Assembly (NCBI GenBank): GCA_030587435.1 | Contig: JAUQZC010000010.1 | Location: 16,504-80,503, forward strand | DNA from: Candidatus Baldrarchaeota archaeon | GTDB taxonomy: Archaea; Asgardarchaeota; Baldrarchaeia; Baldrarchaeales; DXJG01 | Direction of reading: 5' to 3' | DNA length: 64,000 nt | Shown: positions 28,691-37,047 of the stretch, one piece after another | How the letters are laid out: each line of letters begins with the position of its first letter | Position numbering within the stretch: position 1 is the first letter of the stretch | The notes under the pieces: model-generated | Told to the model about the DNA's origin: nothing | The model's database searches: none | The model's input: the letters and a program-made list of their open reading frames with translations, nothing else | Translations under genes and position numbers: made by a program

Positions 28691-29029
28691 TTATCCCTCC
28701 TCAACATATTTGCTTTGAATATTTTTAAACTTCTTCCTTAAATCATATACTTGTTTATAAAGGTCAAATTTTAACTTATCCATATTCTGAATTAATTCAG
28801 CGTCTATTTCAATTTCACCATTTGTTCTTATAGAAACTTGACCTATAACTCTTATTAATTTTCCAACATATAACTCACGGGACGTTCGAACCTTAATGCT
28901 ACCACTGCCATCATCGAGAATGCACATGCCAGGCTTAGACTCAACTACTACACCGATTATCCTAACACGTCTATCTTCAAGTTTTATTTCATTTATCCTT
29001 CTGTCAACTGCTGGGATCCTTTTGCTCAA
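28691..29029 (-). CDS. OB-fold nucleic-acid-binding protein, RPA-like
   Basis: A 112-residue protein with one OB fold (VRIIGVVVES, CILDDGSGSIKVR, VGKLIRVIGQVS) and a charged C-terminal helix. The DDGSGxIxV strand is typical of RPA32/Stn1-type OB folds. A single-strand-binding or replisome-accessory role is inferred from its position immediately before PCNA. It starts with TTG 29029, well supported by GGAGGAAAA. It overlaps the end of the preceding small gene by 26 bases. Confidence 0.72.
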   Translation of the reverse strand: MSKRIPAVDRRINEIKLEDRRVRIIGVVVESKPGMCILDDGSGSIKVRTSRELYVGKLIRVIGQVSIRTNGEIEIDAELIQNMDKLKFDLYKQVYDLRKKFKNIQSKYVEEG

Positions 29030-29204
29030 TTATTTTCCTCCAAACATTTGTGGCAATTTTCTCTGCAGCCTTTAGATTTTGTAATGAACGGAAAATATAG
29101 CTTTTTGCATTGAACCTATCAGGAATGCGATCATAGCTTTCCTCTAACATTTTTACAGTTTTTCTTAATATCCTCCATAGAGCTTCGGCTTCGTAAGCTA
29201 ACAT
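29004..29204 (-). CDS. small helical protein in replication/transcription operon
   Basis: I do not recognise this protein. From ATG 29204 it is 66 residues, helical and basic, without cysteine motifs or membrane segments. A frame reaching 29246 overlaps TFS by 26 bases and is less likely. It is positioned tightly between TFS and the OB-fold gene and overlaps the latter, so it is very likely transcribed and may be a small replication or transcription accessory factor. Confidence 0.6.
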   Translation of the reverse strand: MLAYEAEALWRILRKTVKMLEESYDRIPDRFNAKSYIFRSLQNLKAAEKIATNVWRKIIEQKDPSS

Positions 29205-29220
29205 AATAATCACACTCTGA

Positions 29221-29559
29221 TTAGTATTGCCTCCACGTATGGCCACATTTAGTGCATCTGTAGAAGGTAGTCATGGCTTCGTCAGCTCTTCTGGTTTGAA
29301 GTTGCCAGTAATAGGCGCGGTCGTTGCCGCATTTTGGACATTTTACTCGGGCAATAGGCAAAGTTCTAACTTCTTCTTTTACAACGATCATTTCGTCGCG
29401 AGGCCCGTGAGATATGTGATGGGCGATGCGATAGGTTTCTTCTATCTGACTTTTCTCAACTTCTTTAACATACCCACAAGATTTACATCGAAGAACGGTT
29501 TTTCCTTCTTCATTCACATCTGGCATTAGCAAAGCGCCGCATTTAGGGCAAAATTCCAT
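29221..29559 (-). CDS. tfs: transcription factor S (TFS)
   Basis: The archaeal TFIIS-like factor that stimulates RNA cleavage by a backtracked polymerase. The 112-residue protein has an N-terminal zinc ribbon (FCPKCGALL ... CKSCGY) and a C-terminal ribbon (CPKCGNDRAYYW ... CTKCGHTW) whose hairpin carries the catalytic acidic pair in RRADE. GGAGATCTT precedes ATG 29559, which I prefer to the longer frame at 29589. Confidence 0.96.
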   Translation of the reverse strand: MEFCPKCGALLMPDVNEEGKTVLRCKSCGYVKEVEKSQIEETYRIAHHISHGPRDEMIVVKEEVRTLPIARVKCPKCGNDRAYYWQLQTRRADEAMTTFYRCTKCGHTWRQY

Positions 29560-29601
29560 AAGATCTCCTCCGAAAAGATAAATATACATCGTTAAAACGC
29601 A

Positions 29602-30087
29602 TTATAATTCCTTTTTAACTTTTCGCATCACTAGAAGTATTTCGATTTTAGGTTTTATTTCCTCGAGAAGTTTTTTAAATGCTTTAACTGCAGCAATCGT
29701 TTCTAATTTTTTGTTGTTAAAATCGCTTTGTCTTATTTCTTCTTTAAAAAGCATAACTGCATTTTCAATATCAAAAGCGCCCATAATCCAAGCATATGCT
29801 ATAAGCGCTTCAACAGCATCTCCTCTGCTATGTCTGTCACTTCTTCTAGGTAAAATTTTAAGCAGGGATGCATCTTTCAAAGCTCGAGACAACACAGCAT
29901 CCGAAACCTTCCAAGCATCTAGTCTTCCCAAAATGAGGGACTTGGCAAGCGAATATATAAAATTTACAAGAACATCTCCAAGCTTAGCCAGTCCCTTATC
30001 CTGAGCAACATCTCTTAAAGACCTGTAAGAAACGGTAGAAAAAATAGTCTTTCGTATAATTTCTCTAATATAATTCATATTACTCAT
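29602..30087 (-). CDS. archaeal RNase III-like family protein
   Basis: A 161-residue helical protein with an RNase III-like core: LGDVLVNFIYSLAKS near 36-50 and RGDAVEALIAYAW near 87-99. The second resembles the RNase III helix that normally carries D and E for metal binding; here GDAVEA keeps D and E spacing. Archaeal proteins of this type are called RNase III family, with unknown substrate. Its start overlaps the Rpo11 stop (TATGAGTAA region), so it is coupled to rpo11. Confidence 0.72.
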   Translation of the reverse strand: MSNMNYIREIIRKTIFSTVSYRSLRDVAQDKGLAKLGDVLVNFIYSLAKSLILGRLDAWKVSDAVLSRALKDASLLKILPRRSDRHSRGDAVEALIAYAWIMGAFDIENAVMLFKEEIRQSDFNNKKLETIAAVKAFKKLLEEIKPKIEILLVMRKVKKEL

Positions 30088-30373
30088 AATGTGATCCCTT
30101 TAATGAGTTGAGAAAGGCTTCACGAAACTCTTCAGCCATTTTTTTTATTTTTTTGGCAGCTTCGATTACAGCCTCAAGGGGGTCTTTTTCCCCATTTGTT
30201 CTAACATACACTTTAGGTTTGCCGATGAGCGGATGTTCTATTCTATAGCCAGCAAAAGTAACGTCTTCGTCTTCAAGTAAAACTTTTCTAAGTAAATTAC
30301 ATAAAGTATGACCTTCACCTTCTAATTCAAATTCCATCTCTCTATCAGTTCTTTCTAGAATTTTTATTTTCAC
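30080..30373 (-). CDS. rpo11: RNA polymerase subunit Rpo11 (RpoL)
   Basis: A small RNA polymerase assembly subunit that pairs with Rpo3. The 97-residue protein has the L/Rpb11 signature EGEGHTLCNLLRKVLLED and the strand FAGYRIEHPLIGKPKV. It starts with GTG 30373, supported by GGGAGG nine bases upstream. It overlaps DUF2067 upstream and the RNase III-like gene downstream. Confidence 0.97.
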   Translation of the reverse strand: MKIKILERTDREMEFELEGEGHTLCNLLRKVLLEDEDVTFAGYRIEHPLIGKPKVYVRTNGEKDPLEAVIEAAKKIKKMAEEFREAFLNSLKGSHYE

Positions 30374-30989
30374 TATTAAGAACCTCCCTTATAAGTATTT
30401 TACAAGTTTCGTCCGGTGTAGTAACCAATCCATATCGATTGTTACCTAAATATTTAATTAGACCTTTTGAGGCAGCTATTTTAAGAAGATTTTTATAATC
30501 CATACCGGTTATAATCGTTGCCATACATAAAATCTTTCTTATAATTTTCGGTTCAACATCCCGCATTTCGTCAATTAATTCTCGATATTTACGAGCAAGA
30601 TACACTACTTCTTCAAGCTTAATGCCTGTTTTAAGCGAGGTACCCTCAATGCTACATTTATGTCCTTTTAATTCCAATATTTTCCTCAAGTCTCTAAGGG
30701 AGACCGATGTTCGGCTTTTTTCGGTAATAAGAGAAGCGTCGTATTGATACATACCATCTTTATCCCTATACATAGCTTTTTTGATCCTTCTGTAAATCCC
30801 TTTGATTTCGTTTAAAGCAACCTTAACATAGTCCTTTGAGCCGTAAATTGTGAGACGAATTTTCCCTCTTTCATAGCGAGCATATGTATTAAATGACCTC
30901 AAATGTTTACGTAAAGCCTTTAGTATTTCCATTGCTTCATCATCACTTTTAACGTGTATGGCCACCTCTCTCTTAAGATGAGAATTCAT
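30345..30989 (-). CDS. DUF2067 family protein
   Basis: A 214-residue archaeal protein I recognise as DUF2067, a family of unknown function usually next to csl4 and rpo11. An N-terminal alpha-beta domain (about 1-75) looks like a small RNA-binding fold, followed by a helical part. The linkage to an exosome subunit and RNA polymerase suggests an RNA-related role. ATG 30989 overlaps the csl4 stop (ATGA) and its 3' end overlaps rpo11 by 29 bases. Confidence 0.82.
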   Translation of the reverse strand: MNSHLKREVAIHVKSDDEAMEILKALRKHLRSFNTYARYERGKIRLTIYGSKDYVKVALNEIKGIYRRIKKAMYRDKDGMYQYDASLITEKSRTSVSLRDLRKILELKGHKCSIEGTSLKTGIKLEEVVYLARKYRELIDEMRDVEPKIIRKILCMATIITGMDYKNLLKIAASKGLIKYLGNNRYGLVTTPDETCKILIREVLNSENKNSRKN

Positions 30990-31570
30990 GCTCGTCTACC
31001 CTTTATGCTCCTTCTATAGTCTATAGCTACCTTCCTAGTTTCGACGTGATCACAATTTGAACATTTTAGTTTGTCTCCGCCTTGTTTCTCCAGAATGCCT
31101 CCACATAGCGAACAAAACGCCAGGAGAACACCAAATTTTCTACCAATAGTCGATAATTGTACTGGAACAGTTGCCTTTAGAACTCTAGCTCTAATTATGT
31201 CACCAACCTTATAAGCATCTGGCATTACATTTGTGAAAGTTCTATTAACTTGAGAGATATGAATTACCCCTGTGAAGGGGGTTAAAATCATATTTCTATT
31301 GATTTGGAAAATCTCTACTGAGGCCATCTGGCTTTGAACATGTGAAACCTTGCCTAAAACAACATCACCAACACGAGGTATTAAAGGCTTTACAACTCCA
31401 GGTTTGTAAACCTTGATTTTTTTATCTAAGTGATCTATCAATACAAAGCCTGCTGATGCTGCATAAACTTCACTATTTTCCTCATATGTTCCTTCACCCG
31501 GAACAAATTCTTCAATTGTTCCCAATCTATCGCCCGGTAATACAAAATCTCCAGTTTTTATCTTTTCCAT
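30986..31570 (-). CDS. csl4: exosome RNA-binding subunit Csl4
   Basis: A cap subunit of the archaeal exosome. The 194-residue protein has an N-terminal beta domain (GDFVLPGDRLGTIEE), a central S1 domain (GDVVLGKVSHVQ ... IHISQVN) and a C-terminal zinc ribbon (CSLCGGIL ... CSNCDH). A longer frame reaches 31606, but ATG 31570 gives the standard N-terminus and is preceded by a GGGGGG tract. Its longer frame would overlap the methyltransferase gene. Confidence 0.95.
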   Translation of the reverse strand: MEKIKTGDFVLPGDRLGTIEEFVPGEGTYEENSEVYAASAGFVLIDHLDKKIKVYKPGVVKPLIPRVGDVVLGKVSHVQSQMASVEIFQINRNMILTPFTGVIHISQVNRTFTNVMPDAYKVGDIIRARVLKATVPVQLSTIGRKFGVLLAFCSLCGGILEKQGGDKLKCSNCDHVETRKVAIDYRRSIKGRRA

Positions 31571-31571
31571 A

Positions 31572-32195
31572 TCACATACCCCCCTTGACAATTCTGTAAA
31601 GATCAACTCTAACTACATGAACTCGTTTCCGGTGAAATGGAAAGATTGGACGAAGAGGGAGATCCATACAAATTATCGCATCAACTCTACCACCATGTTC
31701 ATTAACAAGCCTCCTAATAATCCTCCTACTTTCCTCATTAGATTTATGCAACGAATAAATTGTAGATCCAATTTCTAAAGCCTTTATAAGGAACTTTCTA
31801 TCGGCGCCGCGTTTCTGAACGCCAAATGGCGGATTTTGAACCACTACGTCGCATTTACCACTCAAATATTCGACATCACTTAATATCCATTCAACCCTAC
31901 TTACTACATTAGCAATCACAGAATTGATATGAGCAACTCTTAAGGCTTTTGGATCTATATCAACACCAACCACTCTACGAGCACCCAAAATAGCAGCTCC
32001 AATAGCTAGTCTACCAGTACCGCAACCCAGATCATAAACGATTTTCCCCTCAATATCTCCGTAAACATAACAAGCAATAAAAAGAATATTAGCTGCAACC
32101 CTAGCTGGAATAGTATATTGTTCTAACAACGCATGTGGATCAGGGTGTTCTCTTAACTCTTCAAGTAACATTTCAAGCTTTTTACGAGGAAACAT
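31572..32195 (-). CDS. METTL5-like N6-adenine rRNA methyltransferase
   Basis: A 207-residue class I methyltransferase of the COG2263/METTL5 group. It has a SAM-binding DLGCGTGRLAIG at 55-66, the acidic VDIDP at 78-82, and NPPFG at 121-125 followed by the family-specific Q-x-RGADRKFL. The NPPF motif means transfer to an exocyclic nitrogen, most likely small-subunit rRNA adenine by homology. It heads the minus-strand information operon; csl4 follows at once. Start ATG 32195. Confidence 0.85.
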   Translation of the reverse strand: MFPRKKLEMLLEELREHPDPHALLEQYTIPARVAANILFIACYVYGDIEGKIVYDLGCGTGRLAIGAAILGARRVVGVDIDPKALRVAHINSVIANVVSRVEWILSDVEYLSGKCDVVVQNPPFGVQKRGADRKFLIKALEIGSTIYSLHKSNEESRRIIRRLVNEHGGRVDAIICMDLPLRPIFPFHRKRVHVVRVDLYRIVKGGM

Positions 32196-32296
32196 GCTAC
32201 CACTACCATAATACTAAAATCAAAATATTTTAGTTACCCTATAAAAAACTCTAATAACTCATGAAGCACAACTCGTAATTAGAAAAGTGATAAAAA

Positions 32297-33604
32297 ATGA
32301 AGAATAGTTATGCTATTAGCAAAATAAAAGCAAGAGAAGTCCTAGATAGTAGAGGAAACCCGACCGTAGAGGTAGATGTCATAACAGAAAGTGGAAACAT
32401 GGGGAGAGCAGCAGTTCCTTCAGGCGCTTCAACTGGAAGATATGAAGCACTAGAACTAAGAGATGGAGGAAAACGATACCATGGAAAGGGTGTTCTAAAA
32501 GCAGTCAAAAACGTCAATGAAATAATAGCACCAGCACTAAAAGGACTCGACGTAAGAAGTCAAAAAGAAATAGACAAAAAAATGATCGAACTTGACGGGA
32601 CCCCCAACAAATCTAAACTTGGAGCTAACGCTATACTCGCAGTATCTTTAGCAACAGCCAGAGCGGCCGCAAATATCTTAAAAACACCTCTATACAAATA
32701 CTTATCAAAAAATAAGGATGAATTATTGCTTCCAGTTCCATTAATGAACATCATAAATGGAGGAAAACACGCAGGGAACAAACTAAATATTCAGGAATTC
32801 ATGATAATACCACATAGTGGTAAAACCTTCAAAGAGACGCTAAGAATTGGAGTAGAAATATACCATACCCTAAAAAGAATCCTGGAGAAAAAATATGGAA
32901 AAAGTGCAATAAACGTTGGAGATGAAGGTGGATATGCGCCACCAATGGAACAAACAACAGAAGCGTTAGAAGCTCTAATTAAAAGTATAGAAGAAGCAGG
33001 ATACACACCTAGGAAAGAAGTTTCACTAGGATTAGATGCTGCTGCAAGCGAATTTTACGATGAAGAACATAGAAAATATTATCTGGACCAAAGAAGTTTA
33101 GCGATAGACGAATTAATTGAATACTACACCCAACTTGTCGAAACTTACCCGATAATATCTATAGAAGATCCCTTCCAAGAGGAGGACTTTGAAACATTTG
33201 CAGAATTTACCAAAAAACTTGGAAACAAAGTACAAATCGTTGGGGACGATTTATTTGTAACAAATACGAGGAGATTAGAGAAAGGAATACAAGTGGGAGC
33301 AGCAAACGCATTATTATTGAAAGTAAACCAAATAGGGACACTAACAGAAGCGTTAGAAGCAGCAAAAACAGCATTTCAACACAATTACGCCGTAATAGTA
33401 AGTCACCGATCGGGAGAGACTGAAGACCCATTCATAGCGGACCTTGCCGTAGCATTATGCACAGGGCAGATAAAAACAGGAGCACCAGCGAGAAGTGATA
33501 GAACATCAAAATACAACCAATTGCTAAGAATAGAAGAGGAACTAGGAGAAAAAGCTAGTTTTCCAGCTAACGATTTTAGAACGCTTTGGAAAAAATATAG
33601 GTAG
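32297..33604 (+). CDS. eno: enolase (phosphopyruvate hydratase)
   Basis: A glycolytic and gluconeogenic enzyme interconverting 2-phosphoglycerate and phosphoenolpyruvate. The 435-residue protein shows [31 protein letters not shown], the metal ligands in SIEDPF and GDDLF, and SHRSGETED. Full length and apparently intact. UPF0146 follows six bases later on the same strand. Confidence 0.98.
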   Translation: MKNSYAISKIKAREVLDSRGNPTVEVDVITESGNMGRAAVPSGASTGRYEALELRDGGKRYHGKGVLKAVKNVNEIIAPALKGLDVRSQKEIDKKMIELDGTPNKSKLGANAILAVSLATARAAANILKTPLYKYLSKNKDELLLPVPLMNIINGGKHAGNKLNIQEFMIIPHSGKTFKETLRIGVEIYHTLKRILEKKYGKSAINVGDEGGYAPPMEQTTEALEALIKSIEEAGYTPRKEVSLGLDAAASEFYDEEHRKYYLDQRSLAIDELIEYYTQLVETYPIISIEDPFQEEDFETFAEFTKKLGNKVQIVGDDLFVTNTRRLEKGIQVGAANALLLKVNQIGTLTEALEAAKTAFQHNYAVIVSHRSGETEDPFIADLAVALCTGQIKTGAPARSDRTSKYNQLLRIEEELGEKASFPANDFRTLWKKYR

Positions 33605-33609
33605 TTAAA

Positions 33610-34089
33610 ATGCAACTTAGAAACGAAGAAGACATCGTGGAATTTATAGCAGAGCTTCTTCCTAAACCTAAGAAAATTATTGAAGTCGGAGTTGGAAAGT
33701 TACCAAAAATAGCATTAAAATTAGCGGAAAAATTCCCAGAGGCAGAAATAATTGTAACAGATATAGATTCGCAGATAATACAGCAAATAGGACAACAGTA
33801 TCCACAAATAAAGGCTATAAAAGACGACATAACTAAACCAAATATCGAGTTATATCAAAATGCCGACCTAATTTACTCCATACGCCCACCACCAGAATTA
33901 GCCCTCTACTTATTAAAACTAGCTAAAAAAATAGGAGTTCCATTAATAATAAGACCGTTAAACTCAGAAACCCATGAAATACAAAGCATATTGGAAAAAG
34001 CAAAAGTTATACACTTCAAACAAGCCACTCTAATATTATTGCGCCAAGCACAAGATTACACAAGAGAAGAAAAAAGGATCCGTTCTTAA
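33610..34089 (+). CDS. UPF0146 family protein
   Basis: A 159-residue archaeal UPF0146 member with a Rossmann fold that resembles a minimal methyltransferase (KIIEVGVGKLPKIALKLA, IIVTDID, DLIYSIRPPPEL). No target is known. AGGTAG lies just before ATG 33610, and it is only six bases after eno, so co-transcription is likely. Conserved Gly-rich loop suggests nucleotide or SAM binding, but activity has not been established in this family to my knowledge. Confidence 0.85.
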   Translation: MQLRNEEDIVEFIAELLPKPKKIIEVGVGKLPKIALKLAEKFPEAEIIVTDIDSQIIQQIGQQYPQIKAIKDDITKPNIELYQNADLIYSIRPPPELALYLLKLAKKIGVPLIIRPLNSETHEIQSILEKAKVIHFKQATLILLRQAQDYTREEKRIRS

Positions 34090-34105
34090 TTGACATCGCA
34101 TAACT

Positions 34106-35179
34106 TTAGAATATTTTTTTGTCATAGAGTTTTAAAACTTGATTAAAGTAATTTTCCCCATATGTTAATGTTATTTGGTAAAATTCATCTTTTTTTCTTA
34201 CAACTTTTTCTAATCTTCCCTCTACAATTCCTATTTCATCTTTTTTAAGCTGCATTCGAAACTCTTCAACATAAGACACTATACGCGTAATGTTTTTATC
34301 CATAAATTTGCTGTTTGTTTCCAATACCTCTATTGGATATATTGATGGCATAAAATAAGAATCTACATCATCTACAATTCTTACAACGGCCTTAATCCAA
34401 CCTACAACCTTTATCTCCTTGAGCTCAGTATATTCATTAATAATTTCATCCCATTTTCTAACAGGTTCGAACTCAACTTTAACTGTTCTACCCAAGTAGG
34501 GAGAGCTGTACACTGCGTAAATCTTTTTTCTTTTTTGGTACCATCCATATTCAGCTTTACTGTAATTCTTAAAGTTCCAGTGAAACGGTGGCATACTTGG
34601 ATCCCAAGCTTCAAATTCGTTTCTTAGCCGAGAATTTTTGTTTTTATAGAAAGAGCTTAGTGTCTCTACCAATTCTTGTACTTCTCTTCGCCCATATATT
34701 ACAAGATCTATATCACTATATTGCGGATTATAAAAATCATGTAATATTGAACCGAAAACACCGAAATCAGAAATACGAAGTTTTGAAATCTCAAAAATTT
34801 CATTTAATATTCTTCTCATAGTTCTAAGCAGTGGGTCATCCCGATCAGAATTAAAAAGAACGGCAAGTTTTTCATCAGGTCTACGCAATTCTAAAATCTG
34901 TTCTTCAGATAATCCAACAAGTTTCCTTCGAAGAGGAGCGTAGAAAACTTGATACTGAGGGAAATAATCTTTAACAAATTTAAGTCCACCATCAAAATAA
35001 AATTTATAATATTTAATCTTTTTACCAGTCCTAATTGCCCTAGGATCGTCAGTTCTGTATATGGTTTCAGGAGCATACTCTACATCGCATACACATGAAT
35101 TAGGAGGGTGATCATAACCATAGACCCTAAAAATTATTCCTTCTCTAGTAACCGGTGCGTCTCGATCTCTAACCTTCAT
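34106..35179 (-). CDS. nucleotidyltransferase paralogue A (COG2413-like)
   Basis: First of four related 335-357-residue proteins in this window. It has an N-terminal domain of about 130 residues (RDRD-x3-TREGIIFRVYGYDHPPN), a polymerase-beta-type nucleotidyltransferase domain (GS at 143-144, D156 and D158 in SDIDLVIYG), and a C-terminal domain with SYFMPSIYP and VEGRLEKV, possibly an OB fold. The catalytic motif is complete. Substrate unknown; COG2413-type archaeal NTases are uncharacterised. It lies five bases after paralogue B, so the two form an operon. Confidence 0.82.
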   Translation of the reverse strand: MKVRDRDAPVTREGIIFRVYGYDHPPNSCVCDVEYAPETIYRTDDPRAIRTGKKIKYYKFYFDGGLKFVKDYFPQYQVFYAPLRRKLVGLSEEQILELRRPDEKLAVLFNSDRDDPLLRTMRRILNEIFEISKLRISDFGVFGSILHDFYNPQYSDIDLVIYGRREVQELVETLSSFYKNKNSRLRNEFEAWDPSMPPFHWNFKNYSKAEYGWYQKRKKIYAVYSSPYLGRTVKVEFEPVRKWDEIINEYTELKEIKVVGWIKAVVRIVDDVDSYFMPSIYPIEVLETNSKFMDKNITRIVSYVEEFRMQLKKDEIGIVEGRLEKVVRKKDEFYQITLTYGENYFNQVLKLYDKKIF

Positions 35180-35184
35180 TTAAA

Positions 35185-36195
35185 TCATCCTTCCTTAACT
35201 TCTATATATTCATCACTTAATCCAGATCCAACAACAATTCTAAACCATTTCTCTCGCTCACTTTGAACCTGCTCCAATAAACCCTTAACGGTTATTAAAT
35301 CTCCATTATATGCTATGCCTCTAAATAATCCGATCATCGATACAACTTCAGAAATGAAATTTACATGCTCCGTAGGCCCGCTAAGGACATTAATAATTCG
35401 AACTCCATATACAGCGGGACGAAACACGGAATCATTGTCGTTAATTACTTTACATAATGCTTTTATCTCTGCTATAGGCTTGTAAATTAATTTTCTTTGA
35501 TTAATTTCTGATAGAAGCCTAATAGCATTAACCACAAACCTCATTCCATTATAGTAACCAGTGTTCAGTCTTCTCTTCTCATAAACGGTCGTCCTGCTAA
35601 GTGTAATTTTCCCAGCGTCTTCCAACTTCATTAGGGTTTCGCGTACCTTCCTGAAATTTTTAGCACCATAAACAGCTAGATCGATGTCACTCCCCTCATG
35701 GTGCATACCTAAACTTATAGAACCGTGTATTCCAAAAAAGTCCAACGAAACACCAGATTCAGAAGATAACTCTTTTATAAGTTCCACAGCAACCTCTTCG
35801 AGACGATCCCTAGACTTCTTCTTTAAAAGCCTATGCAAACATTCAGAGGGTACAAATACTTGTTTAATGAGATGCCTTGGAACACTTATTAACCACTTCT
35901 CTAAAGGTTCAGAATAATAAAGATACTCAGGAAAATAAGTCCTAAAAGTCTCTACAAGTCTTTTATAGTTCTTCGGGCTGAAAAGTTCCTTAGGCCTCAG
36001 AAGATAAATGCCTTTAAATTTCCATTTAATGTCTAACCACTCTATATCAAATTTTTGCGCGTGATCCTCCGGAACGTACTTTAAAAACGCCATAACCCTA
36101 TTTTCCGGATGTTCATAGCCAAACGTATAGAATATAAAGTTATGTTTTGTTACTATGATATCCCCGTCTCTTAGCAGTAACGAAACGCTGTTCAT
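35185..36195 (-). CDS. nucleotidyltransferase paralogue B (COG2413-like)
   Basis: A 336-residue paralogue of the gene at 34106 with the same three-part layout: an N-terminal domain ([24 protein letters not shown]), the NTase centre (GS at 158-159, D170 and D172) and a C-terminal [10 protein letters not shown] / VKGLLEQV domain. Its first 165 bases are repeated, in decayed form, at 39162-39328. It is divergent from the nuoC-like gene, so the AT-rich spacer at 36196-36570 may serve both. Function unknown. Confidence 0.82.
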   Translation of the reverse strand: MNSVSLLLRDGDIIVTKHNFIFYTFGYEHPENRVMAFLKYVPEDHAQKFDIEWLDIKWKFKGIYLLRPKELFSPKNYKRLVETFRTYFPEYLYYSEPLEKWLISVPRHLIKQVFVPSECLHRLLKKKSRDRLEEVAVELIKELSSESGVSLDFFGIHGSISLGMHHEGSDIDLAVYGAKNFRKVRETLMKLEDAGKITLSRTTVYEKRRLNTGYYNGMRFVVNAIRLLSEINQRKLIYKPIAEIKALCKVINDNDSVFRPAVYGVRIINVLSGPTEHVNFISEVVSMIGLFRGIAYNGDLITVKGLLEQVQSEREKWFRIVVGSGLSDEYIEVKEG

Positions 36196-36570
36196 ATTTC
36201 ATAAACCCCCTTTTAATGCAAATTTAATAGGAATAAAATATCCATCGTAATTATAACGATGCAATTTTCACAGATGCTGATTGCAAGATGTCTGCATTAA
36301 AAATGTGCGGGTTAATAATGTTTTCATCGGCAATTTGCTATGTGTTAACTTAATTATAAATTTTACATGTAATTAGAAAGATATTAAGAAAACAGATAAT
36401 GATATGAATAATTATAAGGACATTTAAATATGTTTTTTTAGATTTAAATTTAAAAAGTTTGTTTTAATTTTTAGGAAAATATTATTTAGGTTATCCTAAT
36501 AATGATAATATTTATTTTTCATTTATTATTTTATTTATTATTCAGACATTATCGGGGAAGGTGGATTTAG
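36196..36570. other. AT-rich divergent intergenic region before the Nuo-like operon
   Basis: No gene is seen. It holds a 6-bp inverted repeat (CATCGT/ACGATG, 36243-36261), TATA-like TTTAAATA at 36423-36430 and ATTTAAATTT near 36442, a second repeat at 36481-36503, and a strong GGGGAAGGTGG ribosome-binding site ending about six bases before ATG 36571. Two promoters facing opposite ways are likely. Confidence 0.5.
36481..36503. promoter_or_regulatory. inverted repeat upstream of nuoC-like gene
   Basis: ATTATTTAGG (36481-36490), TTAT, CCTAATAAT (36495-36503): nine complementary bases with one bulged T. It lies downstream of the TATA-like boxes, about 70 bases before the start codon, where a repressor could block transcription. 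Confidence 0.35.
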
Positions 36571-37035
36571 ATGCAAGAGCTATTAAAAGAAATAGTAGAG
36601 GGTATTAGAGCAAAATTTAGAATAGAACATGAGATTAGAGATAATTGTATATTCATTAAGGCCCAAAAAGCAGATTATTTAAATATTGCACAATACCTGA
36701 AGAGTTGTGGATTTAAAAGATTATTAACAGTCTCGGCTATCGACTGGAAGGATGAAAATGAATTTGAAGCGTACTTTATAGTCCATAATCCTGAGGAGGG
36801 TGTTTACACTAAGGTTTCTACAAGGATACCAAGGGACATGCCTGTGGTTAAAAGCCTTTCCCCAATATGGGAAAACAGCTTAATGCACGAAAGGGAAACA
36901 TGGGAGCTATTTGGAATTACGTTTGAAGGAAATAATTTGTTAAAGCCTTTGTTTCTTGAAAAATGGGAGGGACCACCTCCTTTTAGGAAAGATTTCGATT
37001 GGAGAGAATACGTGGAAAACGTGTGGGGAATATAG
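36571..37035 (+). CDS. NuoC/EchD-like 30-kDa subunit
   Basis: A 154-residue protein of the complex I 30-kDa family (NuoC, FpoC, EchD). The diagnostic ERETWELFGITFEG and the terminal FRKDFDWREY are present. In complex I and Ech-type complexes this subunit packs against the NuoD/EchE large subunit, and here the next gene, 12 bases downstream, encodes a fusion containing that large subunit. Start ATG 36571 with a strong Shine-Dalgarno site. Confidence 0.88.
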   Translation: MQELLKEIVEGIRAKFRIEHEIRDNCIFIKAQKADYLNIAQYLKSCGFKRLLTVSAIDWKDENEFEAYFIVHNPEEGVYTKVSTRIPRDMPVVKSLSPIWENSLMHERETWELFGITFEGNNLLKPLFLEKWEGPPPFRKDFDWREYVENVWGI

Positions 37036-37047
37036 GAGGATGGTAGC

